From Erinaceus europaeus (taxonomy: Eukaryota > Chordata > Mammalia > Eulipotyphla > Erinaceidae): a DNA stretch of 64,000 bases. This document shows positions 13,134 through 24,480 of this stretch, in pieces (positions within the stretch are counted from its first letter, which is position 1; the number at the start of each line of letters is the position of its first letter). Position numbers and translations under genes: made by a program. The stretch covers positions 41,008,602 through 41,072,601 of the forward strand of contig NC_080185.1 of the NCBI RefSeq assembly GCF_950295315.1, read 5' to 3'. Below the pieces are notes generated by a model, which was given only the letters and a program-made list of their open reading frames with translations, made no database searches and was not told the origin of the DNA.

Positions 13134-13500
13134 GGGGGTCGGGCGGTGGCACAGTGGGTTAAGCGCATGTGGCGCAAAGCGCAGGGACCGGCGTAAGGTT
13201 CCCGGTTCGAGCTCCCGGCTCCCCACCTGCAGGGGAGTCGCTTCACAGGCGGTGAAGCAGGTCTGCAGGTGTCTATCGTTCTCTCCCCTTCTCTGTCTTC
13301 CCCTCCTCTCTCCATTTCTCTCTGTCCTATCCAACAACGAATTGTGTCAACAAGGGCAATAATGATAACCACAACGAAGCTACAACAAGGGCAACAAAAG
13401 GGGGAAAAATGGCCTCCAGGAGTGGTGGATTCATGGTGCAGGCACTGAGCCCAGCAATAACCCTGGAGGAGGAAAAAATAATAATAATAGTAATAATAAC
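13134..13500 (+). mobile_element. SINE family A, long form
   Basis: Near-consensus head, strong B box GGTTCGAGCTC, long-form 3' segment and an (AAT)n tail. Confidence 0.93.
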
Positions 13501-13572
13501 TGTGAGAAACTGTTGCCCCAAGTAAGTTATGGCACCTTGCTCTTTTGAATTTAACTGAATGGAATAGTTGTT

Positions 13573-13992
13573 TCAGGGGCCAGTCATTGGCATGCCTGGT
13601 TGAGTGCACATGTTACAGCAGGTAAAGGACCCATGTTCAGAACCCCCCCTCCCGGAACCCACCTGTAGAGGGGAGGCTTCACGATCCATGAAGCAGTGTT
13701 GCAAAGATCTCTCTCTCTCTCTCTTTATTCCCTTTTTTCCTTTTTTCTTTGTGTGTGTATATATATATTTATTTTCCCATTTGTTGCCCTTGTTTATGGA
13801 TCTCTCTTCCCATCTCTCTCTCTCTCTTTTTTTTTTTAGAGCACTGCTGAGCTCTGGTTTTATGGTGGTTTGGGGGATTGAACCTGGGACCTTGGGAGCC
13901 TCAGGCATGAGTCTCTTTCTGTAACCATTATGCTGTCTAGCCCCACACTCCATCTCAATTTCTCTCTGTCCTATCAGATGAAAAAAAAATAA
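13573..13992 (+). mobile_element. SINE family B with nested insert
   Basis: B head at 13573-13700, pyrimidine and TG-rich filler to 13825, a D element, then the B remainder 13944-13992 (CATCTCAATTTCTCTCTGTC). A piece near 13765-13800 resembles an A tail in reverse. Confidence 0.72.
13826..13943 (-). mobile_element. SINE family D nested in B
   Basis: Complete reverse D copy from the T-rich side to GCTGTCTAGCCCC. Confidence 0.88.
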
Positions 13993-14282
13993 ATATTTCT
14001 AAGAATACCCACTTAAGATAGAAAATGAATATAATAGTATGAAATATATGTATAGTATAAAACATTTCTTAAACTAGTTTACTTTATTAAAGCTATATTT
14101 ATTTAATGAGAAATAGTCAGCTTTCATCTGAAAAACACAGTGTCAAGACTTGAATCTATGGTCTTACACATATAAGTCCTATGCTTTACCAATGAGCCAT
14201 CCCTCAGGCCACACCTGGCTTATTGTTATATTTCTCTCTTTAGAAAATAAGGAACATTTTAATATTAAGATTAAATACTCAA

Positions 14283-14433
14283 GTGGCCCGGGACGTGGCG
14301 CAGTGATAAAGCTTTGGACTCTCAAGCATGAGGTCCTGAGTTCGATCCCTGGCAGCACATGTGCCAGAGTGATGTCTGGTTCTCTCTCTCCTCCTATCTT
14401 TCTCATAAATAAATAAAATCTTTAATAAAAAAA
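14283..14433 (+). mobile_element. SINE family C
   Basis: Duplicated target AAGATTAAATACTCAA lies at 14267-14282 and again from 14434. One of the best-preserved C copies. Confidence 0.95.
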
Positions 14434-14472
14434 AAGATTAAATACTCAAAAATAGTGACAACTGTTCTTTTG

Positions 14473-14700
14473 TTTGTTGGTTGATCTGTTTGGTGCAGTG
14501 CAAAGGGGATGAACCCAGGGCTTCACACACGCACACTACATTGTGCGGCCTCCCCAGACCAGCCTGTTCAGCGTTGACTGGGAATGCGGGATCGGGGGGA
14601 GGAGATACACCAAGCACAGTTCCACCATCTATGGAGCTATCCTGGTCCATGGTGCTCCTGTGTGGTTCCAGATCTTGAACCTCATGCTCTGAGCTGTCTT
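14473..14700 (-). mobile_element. Older SINE, family F (tentative)
   Basis: GGATGAACCCAGGGCTTCAC, CCACCATCTATGGAGCTATC and TCTTGAACCTCATGCTCTGA blocks recur, diverged, at 22.5, 39.3 and 47.8 kb. Exact family unknown. Confidence 0.4.
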
Positions 14701-14723
14701 CTGACTGTTGTTCTTCCTTTTTT

Positions 14724-14980
14724 TTATATTTATTTATTTCCTTTTTGTTGCCCTTGTTGTTTTTATTGTTGTAGCTATTGTTGATGATGTCATTGTTGGA
14801 TAGGACAGAGAGAAATGGAGAGAGGAGGGGAAGACAGAGGGAAAAGAGAAAGATAGACACCTGCAGACCTGCGAACCCCCTGCAGGTGGGGAGCCGGGGG
14901 CTTGAACCAGGATCCTTATGCCGGTCCATTAATGCTTTGCACCACATGCACTTAACCTGCTGCGCTACCTCCCGACTCCC
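14724..14980 (-). mobile_element. SINE family A
   Basis: Duplication TGTTCTTCCTTTTTT at about 14709-14723 and 14981-14995. It lacks part of the TTCACCGCCTGTGAAGCGAC stretch. Confidence 0.93.
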
Positions 14981-15010
14981 TGTTCTTCCTTTTTTAAAGA
15001 TGTTATTTAT

Positions 15011-15265
15011 TGGGGCAGGCAGTAGTGTACCCAGTTATGTGCACATATTACCATGTACAGGGACCCGGGGTTCAGCCCCTACTCTTCACCTTCAGGAAGG
15101 ATGTTTCACAAGCAGTGAAGTATTGTAGTTGTCTCTCTGTCTTTACCTCCTCTCAATTTCTCTCTGTCCTAATCAATAAAGTAGAGAAAAAAGGGGGGGA
15201 GTGGCCACCAGGAGCAGTAGATTTGTAGTGCCACCACTGAGCCCCAGAGATAACCAATAAATAAT
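15011..15265 (+). mobile_element. SINE family B, long form
   Basis: 15-bp duplication AAAGATGTTATTTAT at 14996-15010 and 15266-15280. The 3' end GCCACCAGGAGCAGTAGATT shows a long form also exists in family B. Confidence 0.93.
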
Positions 15266-15299
15266 AAAGATGTTATTTATCTCATAGAAGATGAAGGAT

Positions 15300-15581
15300 A
15301 AGGAGTCGGGCGGTAGCATAACGGGTTAAGCGCATACGGCACGAAGCGCAAGAACTGGCATAAGGATCCCGGTTCGAGACCCCGGCTCCCCACCTGCAGG
15401 GGAGTCGCTTCACAAGCGGTGAAGCTGGTCTGCAGGTGTCTATTTTTCTCTCCCCCTCTCTGTCTTCCCCTCCTCTCTCCATTTCTCTCTGTCCTATCCA
15501 ACAACATCATCAATAACAACAACAATAACTACAACAGTAAGACAACAAGGGAAACAAACGGGAATAAATATTTTTTTAAAA
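15300..15581 (+). mobile_element. SINE family A
   Basis: 12-bp duplication AAGATGAAGGAT at 15288-15299 and 15582-15593. It sits 200 bp before the last CUL4B exon. Confidence 0.95.
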
Positions 15582-15779
15582 AAGATGAAGGATGATAGGA
15601 TTTTCACATGTGAAAGAGATGACAGGCACCACTCTAGTATTTGTGAGCATTAAAACAGGAGCCTCAGGCATGCAAATCCTATGCTGCTCTATTTTTTGTT
15701 TTAATGGAGAATTGGTAAATGGGCCTGGGCCCAGTCATTTTTTAGTTTTTCACCAAAAATTTTGCCTTCTCTTATATAG

Positions 15780-15875
<96 letters not shown>

Positions 15876-17423
15876 AATACCAGCATTGGAGCATTTGGTG
15901 TCATGCAGTAGCCAGTGGATAAACTAACTTGTTGATCCTGTGTTGTTTGACTTCTTTTCTACTACCGTTGACCAAATGAAACAGCGTAATGGGATAGTTG
16001 AGGTGGATTTCAGTAATTAACATGCTCATTTAAAGAAAGTAATACTTTGAGAAGAATGTTGTTGAACTCTTTGCATGTTATTTAGTATGATGTGCAGAAA
16101 ACTCTTAAGAAAGTACCTGGTCTTCGTGATTCCTTTTTGGAACTAGGGAAAGAGGTCCCTTTTGGCTATTAAAAGGAGGAGGGGGGTTCTTATACACCAT
16201 TAATTATTAAGCAAAAGATTTATTTGCTTAAAGTGTCACTTAAAAGATACATAAACTGCATGCAGACTTTATTTACTGTACAGAGTTCTGGATGTATTTA
16301 TCAAAATAGAAAAGCCACCCTGAACTTGGTTGTTCATCCTGTTTTGTGATTTCCCTTGAAAAGGAAAATAAGTTGTTATAGCTATTGATATTTTACTAGG
16401 TAAAATTCTGTTACATTGAAAGGGATGTTTAAGAAAAAAAAATATTTGGAGACAAGTTTTCAAGTAGAGGGACAGTTGCTTACATAATCTCTTGTATATA
16501 CACATCCTAATTTTTTCCATATATGACTATTGGATGTGTGTATATGACTTAGCCCTGACTTCACTGTGCTGATTAACAGGTACTTATAAAAAATAGCTGA
16601 AATAGAAAATTGCTGATCAGTTGTACTAGAAAGACATGACTAGGAGAGAACAATCCAACTCTTCATATAAAAAATATGAGCATTGCAAAGAGACCAAAAC
16701 CCACATTTTGTAAATTTTTACAGGGAAAAAAATACATCAGTTATTGACAGTTCTCAACTTCATTTTGACCTTAAGTGTTGTTTGAAGAGTTTTGTATTTA
16801 ATTTGGACCAATTGTTGATTGTTACAGGTTTCCTAGGATCCTATTTAACTCTACCAAAGTCAAAAGTTTCTTGGGGAAGCATCCAGGCTCTTCTCATTGT
16901 TGGTATAAGCCTTTCCTATTGTTAACCTAAATTTTTACTTAGATTTAAAGGTTCTCTTTAATTTACACATACGCCCTAGATGGAAATTTCCAGTTCTGTA
17001 TGATACTGATCTTAATCCTTTCAAAATTGCTTGAAATTAAATGTTCTCACAACCACTGGGCACCTACTTTTCAGAGAACTGTCTTAGAATTTTTCATACA
17101 TCGAAAGTAGCAAACATTGTTCTTCAGATTGGTAATGTGAGTAAAAAGGCTTCTCTTTACCATCAGTGGGTTTTTTGCTTCCTTGTATATTTTAAATTGC
17201 CATGTTGAAGGGACTTGGTCTTAGAGAAGTAGACATATATTTGGAATTTTCAAAAATCAGAACTGCTTTAATGCTTTTTGCAACAGTGCTTCCTTGATTA
17301 TTTGGGACCAAGAGAAACAATGCCCAGGTCCTTAGCTTCAGTCAAGGAGACTTTCGGCTTTTGTGTCTGCTATTGTTTTTTTCTTGAGCTCTCAAAGACC
17401 TGTGGCAAGCTATTAAAAATTTT

Positions 17424-17524
17424 GCCCAGGAATTAGGGAGATAGCACCTTCAGTATACCCTAGAGGCCCCAGGTTCAATCCCCAACTCCACCTTGAAGCA
17501 GAGCAGTGCACTGGTTTTTCAAAA
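17424..17524 (+). mobile_element. Old D/E-like SINE inside the CUL4B 3' UTR
   Basis: GGGAGATAGCACCTTCAG head, CCCAGGTTCAATCCCCAACT B box, CAGAGCAGTGCACTGG end. It would be transcribed with the mRNA. Confidence 0.7.
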
Positions 17525-18052
17525 GTTGCCTGTTTCTAATTGTATCGACTTGTACACTGTTGTCTAATGATGTGGTACTTTGAATAACTTCCTAGTTCTT
17601 GAGCAGTCGTTGCCTATACATGCTCAGTTCCTCCCTGTGTTCCTTACATGACTCATCTGACAAGCATATAAAGCTGTTTGTTTTCCCTCTCTCTGCAATG
17701 GACCATCTGTGTCAGTGTTCGAATTCATCCCGATGGTCTCTGAAATTCCAGTAGACTTCCACAAGACTCACTAGTTACTCTTAAAGCATTTTAGGTAGAT
17801 TTGGCCTTCTTAGGATACTTGGTGTCACCTTTGTTAACTTGAAAGCTGGTCCCTTCCTTTTTTTTTTGAAAACTTGATGCTGTTTCAGCTGAAAAACTGG
17901 CAAGACAGTTATTAAGCAGTTGAGGGGAACTGTTAAAGAACCTGAAGAGTAATTGCAACCAGCATTGGACAATTGGGACTTTCAGTTGTTTCTGTATCCG
18001 TTGAACTTTTGTGCTCTTTTTCCCTGTGTACGTGGTGGTTCTATTTTTCTCC

Positions 18053-18058
18053 AATAAA
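18053..18058 (+). terminator. CUL4B: Poly(A) signal AATAAA of CUL4B
   Basis: AATAAA within TTCTCCAATAAAAATTTTAT, followed by an A-rich and then a GT-containing stretch (AAAGTTTCTGGAG). Last such signal before dense SINEs begin. Confidence 0.8.
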
Positions 18059-18107
18059 AATTTTATTTAAAAAAAGTTTCTGGAGAATATTTTTAAAATT
18101 CAGTATT

Positions 18108-18290
18108 ATGGGCATAACTGGTTGAATGACTGTTACTATACACGGATCCTGGTGGCTCCACCTGTAGGAGCGAAGCAGGTGTCTGTCTCTCCCCCTCTCT
18201 GTCTTCCCCTCCTCTCTCCATTTCTCTCCATCCTATCTAACAACGATGGCTTTAACAACAATGAAAAACAACAAGGGCAACAAAAGGGAA
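18108..18290 (+). mobile_element. SINE family A, internally deleted
   Basis: Head weak and the middle shortened. The tail CAACAAGGGCAACAAAAGGG is intact. Confidence 0.75.
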
Positions 18291-18436
18291 TTTATTTTTA
18301 TTTTTTGGATAGAGACTGAAAAATTGAGAGGGGAGGGGAGATAGACACCTGCATCCCTGCTTCACTGCTTATGAAACTTCCCCTCCCTGTAGGCGGGGAC
18401 CAGGACCTTGAACCTGAGTCCTTTGCACTGTAGTGT
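18291..18436 (-). mobile_element. SINE family B
   Basis: Reverse copy abutting the previous A tail. The head is truncated at GTAGTGTGGCC. Confidence 0.8.
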
Positions 18437-18515
18437 GGCCTCTTCAATTTTCTGGAGGAGTTTAAGGAGAAGCAGTGTTAATTCTTCTTGAAAGTCTTAT
18501 AGAATTCATTAGTAA

Positions 18516-18656
18516 GTGGTCCGGGAAGTGGTGCAGTGATAAAGCTTTGGACTCTTCAAGCATGAGGTCCCAAGTTCAATCCCTGGCAGCACGTGCCAGA
18601 GTGATGTCTGGTTCTTTCTCCTGTCTTTCTCATAAATAAATAAAATCTTTAAAAAG
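18516..18656 (+). mobile_element. SINE family C
   Basis: Complete, with a small deletion in CAGCACATGTGCC. Tail AAATAAATAAAATCTTT. Confidence 0.92.
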
Positions 18657-18914
18657 AAAAATCAACAAAAAAGAATTCGTAAAGCCATGTGGGCCTGCTT
18701 GAACTTTTTGAATATCTTATTTTATGTAAGTTCACACTTGTCAGGTTTTGTATTTAATTTTTTTCACTTTTGTTATGGTGGATTGGTGGTGATACTATAG
18801 AATGTGAAGGGTGGGATGATATAGTAGAGTGAATGAAAGTCCCAGAAAGGTGGCTATTTATTCTCAAACGTCATATTTTAAACATTTAACAGTAAGTATC
18901 TGTATAAACATTGT

Positions 18915-19097
18915 TGGGTGGGGGGGTGAGTGGTGGTGTACCTGGTTGAGTGCACATTACAATGTGCAAGGACCCCGGTTCAAATCCCCGGTCCCCACCA
19001 GCAGGGAGAAAGCTTCACAAGTGGTGAAACACCTGTCTCCCTTTCTGTCTTTCCTCTCAATTTTTGACTGTCTATCCAATAAATATAATTTAAAAAA
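18915..19097 (+). mobile_element. SINE family B
   Basis: B box GGTTCAAATCCCCGG. Lacks the GCAGTGCTGCAGGTG segment. Confidence 0.88.
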
Positions 19098-19099
19098 AC

Positions 19100-19352
19100 A
19101 CGTCAGGGTGTAGCGCAAAGGGTTAAGTGTAGGTGGCGCAAAACTCAAGGACCAACATAAGGATTCTGGTTCGAGCCCCCAGCTCCCCACGTGCAGGAGA
19201 GAGTCACTTCACAGGTGGTGAAGCAGGTCTTCGGGTATCTATCTATCCCCTCTCTGTCTTCCCCTTCTCTCTCCATTTCTTTCTGTCCTATCCAACAACA
19301 ACAGTAATAACTACAGCAATAAAACAAGAGCAACAAAAGGGAATAAATATTA
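19100..19352 (+). mobile_element. SINE family A
   Basis: Inserted right at the A-tail of the preceding B copy. Head worn (ACGTCAGGGTGTAGCGCAAA). Confidence 0.87.
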
Positions 19353-19788
19353 AATGACAATAAACAAGCATTGTTCTATTCAAATCCTGTAAGTCAAGTA
19401 GTTTCATAAAGATATGAAACGAGTTAATTTAGTTGAGGGAGATGGAACATTAAATACTCTTGTTTTAGGTGTGATGCTTGATCTTTTTTCTAGTAGTAAA
19501 AGTTCTGACCCAGTTCTCACAGTAAGATGTTTCTTAATTAGATCAAGCTTTTCAAAATCATTTTATTAGGAAAATAATAAAATATAAGGTAGTTGTCCCA
19601 TTAATAGTTTCTTGTCTCTTTTCCGTGATAGGTGTCTGAATACCACTCCCACCACCAACTTAAGCCCGTCACCACCTTCTTAGCCAGAACCGTTTCTCAA
19701 TCTGCTGAATAATGATCTTAACATGATACAGTAGTATAGCAATACTACTGAATTCCATATCTTAGAAATGTATGCAGTTTAGAAGATT
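19353..19788. other. Intergenic unique sequence
   Basis: No gene signal. A weak L-like patch, CCACTCCCACCACCAAC, occurs at about 19640-19660. Confidence 0.45.
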
Positions 19789-19880
19789 GAGGCATCTGTG
19801 AGGCTCCAAAGTCCCAGGTTCAGTCCCCTGTACCACCATAAGCCAGAGCTGATTAGTGCTCTGGTGAAAAGAAAAAGAAA
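19789..19880 (+). mobile_element. SINE family D, 5'-truncated
   Basis: Begins at GAGGCTCCAAAGTCCCAGG, lacking the A-box half. AGAGGCATCTGT flanks both sides imperfectly. Confidence 0.85.
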
Positions 19881-19973
19881 ATAGAGGCATCTGTATCTGT
19901 ACTTTCAGAAAGTTTACAATGTAAGTATACATAAATAATATTGTCACCACTACCTTTTTCAAAATGTCAACAT

Positions 19974-20018
19974 TGGGAGTCGGGCGGCAGTGTGGCAGAG
20001 TTAAGCACACTTGGCGCA
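19974..20018 (+). mobile_element. 45-bp SINE A head with own duplication
   Basis: Only the first 45 bp of family A (GGGAGTCGGGCGG through TTGGCGCA). It is bounded by a perfect 13-bp duplication AAAATGTCAACAT at 19961-19973 and 20019-20031. The 3' four-fifths are absent. Confidence 0.88.
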
Positions 20019-20302
20019 AAAATGTCAACATCAGGGCTTCCCAGCCCTTACCTGACTTATTTTTTTCAGATAGGAAACAGGAAGACAGGGCAAGATGCCT
20101 CAGCACCAAAGTTTTCCCTAGTGGGGTCAAGTTCATACCTGAGTCACATGCTTGGCAAAACAGGGCCCCTCTCTAGTCAGGTATCTTGCCAACCCCACTA
20201 CACCCCCCTCCTTTTATTATTATTGTTTTTTTTTAATTCTGCCATCTCCAGCCTCTGAGACAGTTGATTTCCAGGTGTTTTTATTTTTCACATTTTATTT
20301 TT

Positions 20303-20752
20303 TTAATATATTTATTATTGGATAAAGACAGGAGTTTTTATTTTTTTAATATTCTCTTTTGTTGCCCTTGTCCCTTTATTGTTGTAGTTATTGATGTCGT
20401 TGTTGGATAGGACAGAGAGGAATGGAGAGAGGCGGGGAAGACGTGGAGAGAAAGACACCTGCAGACCTGCTCCACCACCTGTGAAGCGACTCCCCTGCAG
20501 GTGGGGAGCCGGGGGCTCGAACCGGGATCCTTCCGTGGGTCCTTGTGATTTGCGCCATGTGCGCTTAACCCGCTGTGCCACCGCCCAACTCCCCAGACAG
20601 GAGTTTTTAGAGAGAGGGACAAACAGACACCTGCAGCCCTGCTTCATCACACATGGAATCTTTTCCCTTGCAGGTGGGTACTGGGGGCTTGAACCGGGGT
20701 CCTTGTGCACTGTAATGTGTGCACTTAGTCATGTTCGCCATTGCCTGGCCCC
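20303..20752 (-). mobile_element. SINE family B split by an A copy
   Basis: Pieces 20303-20340 and 20595-20752 reconnect when the A insert is removed. Confidence 0.92.
20341..20594 (-). mobile_element. SINE family A nested in B
   Basis: Perfect 15-bp duplication AGACAGGAGTTTTTA at 20326-20340 and 20595-20609. Both heads point the same way. Confidence 0.96.
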
Positions 20753-20830
20753 CTTCACAGGCTTTATTTCATGGAAAGGATGGCTCATGCATAAACACAC
20801 AAGGTTTGAAAATACTGAAATATATAACCT

Positions 20831-21007
20831 ATTTTTAATTTTATTTAATGGAGAGATCCAGAAAGAAGGGGGCAATAAGGAGGGAGAGAGACACCTGTAG
20901 CACTGCTTCACCACTCATAAAGATTTCCCCTCTGAAGGTGGGGACCTGGAGCCTGAACCTAGGTCCTTGTACATGGTGACATGTGCACTAGTCAGGTACC
21001 CCTGGCT
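20831..21007 (-). mobile_element. SINE family B
   Basis: Reverse copy ending near GTACCCCTGGCTCC. The tail side is short. Confidence 0.85.
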
Positions 21008-21011
21008 CCTG

Positions 21012-21344
21012 TTTATTATTATTATTATTATTATTATTATTGCCTCCAGGGTTATCACTAGGGCTAGGTGCCTGCACTATGAATCCACTGCTCCTGGAGG
21101 CTGTTTTTTCCCTTTTGTTGCCCTTGTTTATCGTTGTTACTGCATTATTGCTGTCATTGTTGGATAGGACAGAGAGAGGAAGAGAGACGGGGGAGCGAAA
21201 GAGACACCTGCAGGCCTGCTTCACTGCTTGTGAAGCGCCCCACCCCCCCGCAGGTGGGGAGCCGGGGGCTCGAACCAGGATCCTGACACCATCCTTGCGC
21301 TTTATGCGATGTGCGCTTAACCTGCTGTGCCACTGCCCGGGCCC
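21012..21344 (-). mobile_element. SINE family A, long form
   Basis: Starts with a (TTA)n tract (9 units, 21014-21041), which is the reverse of an (AAT)n tail, then GCCTCCAGGGTTATCACTAG. Confidence 0.92.
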
Positions 21345-21383
21345 CCTTGTGTTTATTTTTTTGTAAGATTCATTTATGAGGGA

Positions 21384-21689
21384 GTCGGGCTGTAGCGCAG
21401 CGGGTTAAGCGCAGGTGGCGCAAAGCACAAGGACCGGCATAAGGATCCCGGTTGGAACCCCGGCTCCCCACCTGCAGGGGAGTCGTTTCACAGGCGGTGA
21501 AGCAGGTCTGCAGGTGTCTATCTTTCTCTCCTCCTCTCTGTCTTCCCCTCCTCTCTCCATTTCTCTCTGTCCTATCCAACAATGATGACAACAACAATAA
21601 TAACTACAACAATAAAACAACAAGGGCAACAAAAAGGAATAAATAAAATAAAATATTTTTTAAAAATTAAAAAAAAAAGAATCCAAAAA
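21384..21689 (+). mobile_element. SINE family A
   Basis: 19-bp duplication AAGATTCATTTATGAGGGA on both sides (from 21365 and 21690). The long, clean A-rich tail suggests a young insertion. Confidence 0.95.
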
Positions 21690-21707
21690 AAGATTCATTT
21701 ATGAGGG

Positions 21708-21808
21708 AGAGCAGTGCACTGCTCTGCCATGTGCAGAACCAGGAATCAAACCGTAGGCCTCCACATGCAAGTCCCTGCACTATACCCATTGAGCCACCTC
21801 CCCAGATG
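21708..21808 (-). mobile_element. Degenerate C-like SINE
   Basis: GCAGAACCAGGAATCAAACC and ATTGAGCCACCTCCCCAGAT echo the reverse C pattern. Confidence 0.5.
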
Positions 21809-22010
21809 CTTTTGAACATTAGTTTTCTTCTGATGACCATTCTGTTTCATGTTTGTGAGTGGGAAGGGTGTTACTTACACAACATGGTCCTTCATCAACA
21901 TGAATTTGCCAAAATAGATGTAGTTCATTAAAACAAGCAAGCACAGCAATGTGACGCTGCATAATGGTGCTTTATGCTCCAATTCCCTACAGAAATTGCT
22001 TTATATTTCT

Positions 22011-22316
22011 TTTTTAAAATCTTTTTATTTCATTTTTTGCCTTTTTAAAATTTATTTTTCCTTTTGCTGCCCTTGTTTTATTGTAGTTATTGTTGTTGTT
22101 AATTATGTCATCGTTGTTGGATAAGACAGACAGAAGTGGATAGAGGAGGGGAAGACAGAGAGGAGAAGAGAAAGATAGACACCTGCAGACCTGCTTCACC
22201 ACCTGTGAAGCGACTCCCCTGCAGGTGGGGAGCAGGGGCCTCGAACCAGGATCCTTAAGTCGGCCCTTGTGCTTTGTGCTACCTGCGCTTAACCCCTGTG
22301 CTACTGCCTGACTCCC
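22011..22316 (-). mobile_element. SINE family A
   Basis: 14-bp duplication TGCTTTATATTTCT at 21997-22010 and 22317-22330. Confidence 0.95.
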
Positions 22317-22479
22317 TGCTTTATATTTCTATAGTAAAGAGATTTGTTCACCTGGAAACTTTTAGTATGACTTTAATGGTTTATTTTTTAAAATCCCTTG
22401 CTGTTAGAAGAAGGTGACTTCAGTCATCCTCACCCCCCACCACACACACACCTGTTCTAGGGGATGAACCCAGAGCCAT

Positions 22480-22680
22480 GCACATGGCTTGATGCCACAG
22501 CCTCTCTAGGTCAATTTTTTCCATTGTTTTAGAGGGAGAGAAACCACACCACTGCTCCACTCTCCGTGGAGCTCTCCCCATTGGTGCTGTCCATCCTGTT
22601 GCCAGTTGGTGGTGGGGCTCAGACCCAGGTCATTCATCACAACAGTAAGATTCTGCACACTTTACCAGGTGAGAGAAAGC
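22480..22680 (-). mobile_element. Older SINE, family F (tentative)
   Basis: Best preserved of the four F candidates: CCACTGCTCCACTCTCCGTG, GGGGCTCAGACCCAGGTCAT, ACTTTACCAGGTGAGAGAAA. Confidence 0.45.
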
Positions 22681-22769
22681 CCAGCACCCAATATGGCTGT
22701 TTTTTTTTTTTTCTGATAGTGTAAAAGAGTAAGTTTTTTTTTCTCTAAAGTAGCAGCACTTCCTTTCTT

Positions 22770-23345
22770 TAAAATTTTTATTTATAAAAAGGAAACACTG
22801 ACAAAACCACAGGGTAAGAGGCGTACAACTCCACACAGTTTCCACCACCAGAACTCCGTATCCCATCCCCTCCCCTGATAGCTTTCCTATTCTTTACCCC
22901 TCTGGGAGTATGGACCCAAGGTCATTATGGGGTGTAGAAGGTGGAAGGTCTGGCTTCTGTGATTGCTTCCCCAATGAATATGGGCGTTGGCAGGTCGATC
23001 CATACTCCCAGCCTGCCTCTCTCTTTCCCTAGTGGGGTGGGGTTTTGGGGAATCAGAGCTCCAGGACACATTGGTGGGATTGTCTGTTCAGGGAAGTCTG
23101 GTCGGCATCATGCTGGCATCTGGAACCTGGTGGCTAAAAAGAGAGTTAACATACAAAGCCAAACAAATTGTTGATTAATCATGAACTTAAAGGCTGGAAT
23201 AGTTCAGATGAAGAGTTGGGGGGGTCTCCATTTTGTAGATAGCTAGTAGGCATATTTTAGTTATATTCCATAGGGCCTGTGGCTATACTAGTTTTTTTGT
23301 TTATTTCCCTGAGCCTGAAATCTGATATGCAGGTGGATCCAAGTT
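22770..23345 (-). mobile_element. Long interspersed repeat L
   Basis: Reverse copy from the A-rich end (TTTATAAAAAGGAAACACTG) through the GTTGTACGCC block. It continues to TAGGCATATTTTAGTTATAT, matching the forward copy at 56.3 kb without inversion. Confidence 0.7.
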
Positions 23346-23375
23346 ATTGTCTGGTTTTTAAACATACATATTTTT

Positions 23376-23540
23376 TATTTTTATTATATTTATTGAATAG
23401 AGATAGCCAGAAATCGAGAGGAAAAAGGTGATAGAGAGCTATAACATTGCTTCCACTGCAGGTGGGGACCAGGGCTCGAACCTGGATTCTTGGGCACTGT
23501 AGCATGTGTGCTCAACCAGGTGCAGCACCACCCAGCCTCC
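23376..23540 (-). mobile_element. SINE family B
   Basis: 14-bp duplication ACATACATATTTTT at 23362-23375 and 23541-23554. Confidence 0.93.
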
Positions 23541-23552
23541 ACATACATATTT

Positions 23553-24062
23553 TTAAAATTTTTATTCCTAAAAAGGAAACACTGGGGCGGAGGGTAGATA
23601 GCATAATGTTTATGCAAACAGACTCTCATGCCTGAGGCTCCAAAGTCCCAGGTTCAATCCCCCGCACCACCATAAGCCAGAGCTGAACAATGCTCTGGTT
23701 AATAAAAAAAATAGTAAAAAAATTTTTTTAAAAAGGAAACACTGACAAAAACCATAGTATAAGAGGGGTACAACTCCACACAATTCCCACCACCAGAACT
23801 CCGTATCCCATCTCCTCCCCTGACAGCTTTCCTATTCTTTATCCCTCTGGGAGTATCCCTCTGGCTTCTGTAATCGCTTCCCTGCTGAACATGGGCATTG
23901 GCAGGTCAAACCATACTCCCAGCCTGTCTCTCTTTCCCTAGTGGGGTGTGGTTCTGGGGAATCGGAGCCCCAGGACACACTGGTGGGGTCATCTGTCCAG
24001 GGAAGTCCATTTGACATCATGCTAGCATCTGCAACCTAGTGGCTGAAAAAAGAGTTGACATA
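23553..24062 (-). mobile_element. Long interspersed repeat L, split by D
   Basis: Pieces 23553-23584 and 23730-24062. A further deletion removes the region between CTCTGGGAGTATCC and GGCTTCTGTAATCG. Confidence 0.7.
23585..23729 (+). mobile_element. SINE family D nested in L
   Basis: 15-bp duplication AAAAAGGAAACACTG at 23570-23584 and 23730-23744. Confidence 0.95.
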
Positions 24063-24064
24063 TA

Positions 24065-24342
24065 GGGAATCTGGCAGTAGCACAACAGGTTAAGTGCAGG
24101 TAACACAAGGACTGGCGTAAGAATTCTGGTTTGAGCCCCCAGCTCCCCACCTGCAGAGGGTTGCTTCACAAGCAATGAAGCAGGTCTGCAGGTGTCTATC
24201 TTTCTCTCCCCCTCTCTGTTTTCCCCTTCTCTCTCCATTTCTCTCTGTCCTATCCAACAATGACATCAATAACAACAATAATAACTACAACAATAAAGCA
24301 ACAAGGGCAACAAAAGGAAATAAATATTTTTTAAAAAAAGAA
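24065..24342 (+). mobile_element. SINE family A nested in L
   Basis: Target GAGTTGACATATA is repeated as GAATTAACATATT. Repeat L resumes briefly to about 24370. Confidence 0.87.
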
Positions 24343-24369
24343 TTAACATATTAAGCCAAAGAAAAGCTA

Positions 24370-24470
24370 AAATATCTCTCTGCCTCTCTCCTTCTCTATC
24401 ACCCCTTCTCTCTTGATTTCTGGCATCAAAATAAAATGAAGATGATAAAAAAAATTTTTTAAAAAAAGAA
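24370..24470 (+). mobile_element. SINE family B, 5'-truncated
   Basis: Only the pyrimidine tract and tail (CCTTCTCTCTTGATTTCTGG, AAGATGATAAAA). Confidence 0.75.
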
Positions 24471-24480
24471 AATGTTTAAG

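Larger units (their letters stand above)
15876..18075 (+). other. CUL4B: CUL4B 3' untranslated region
   Basis: About 2.2 kb from the stop to the inferred cleavage site just past AATAAA at 18053. It is AT-rich and almost free of recent SINEs (one old fragment at 17.42 kb), which fits purifying selection on a UTR. The end point is inferred from the signal and the return of SINEs after 18.1 kb. Confidence 0.85.

Noticed and set aside
17781..18054. Minus-strand frames in the last part of the CUL4B 3' UTR
   Set aside because: Short AT-rich frames opposite a UTR, with no recognisable domain.
21370..21632. Recurring peptides such as CRPASPPVKRLPCRWGAG in many reverse frames, looking like a multicopy gene family
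   Set aside because: They are translations of the antisense strand of family A SINEs. The frames open because that part is GC-rich; start and end vary from copy to copy and there is no independent coding signal.
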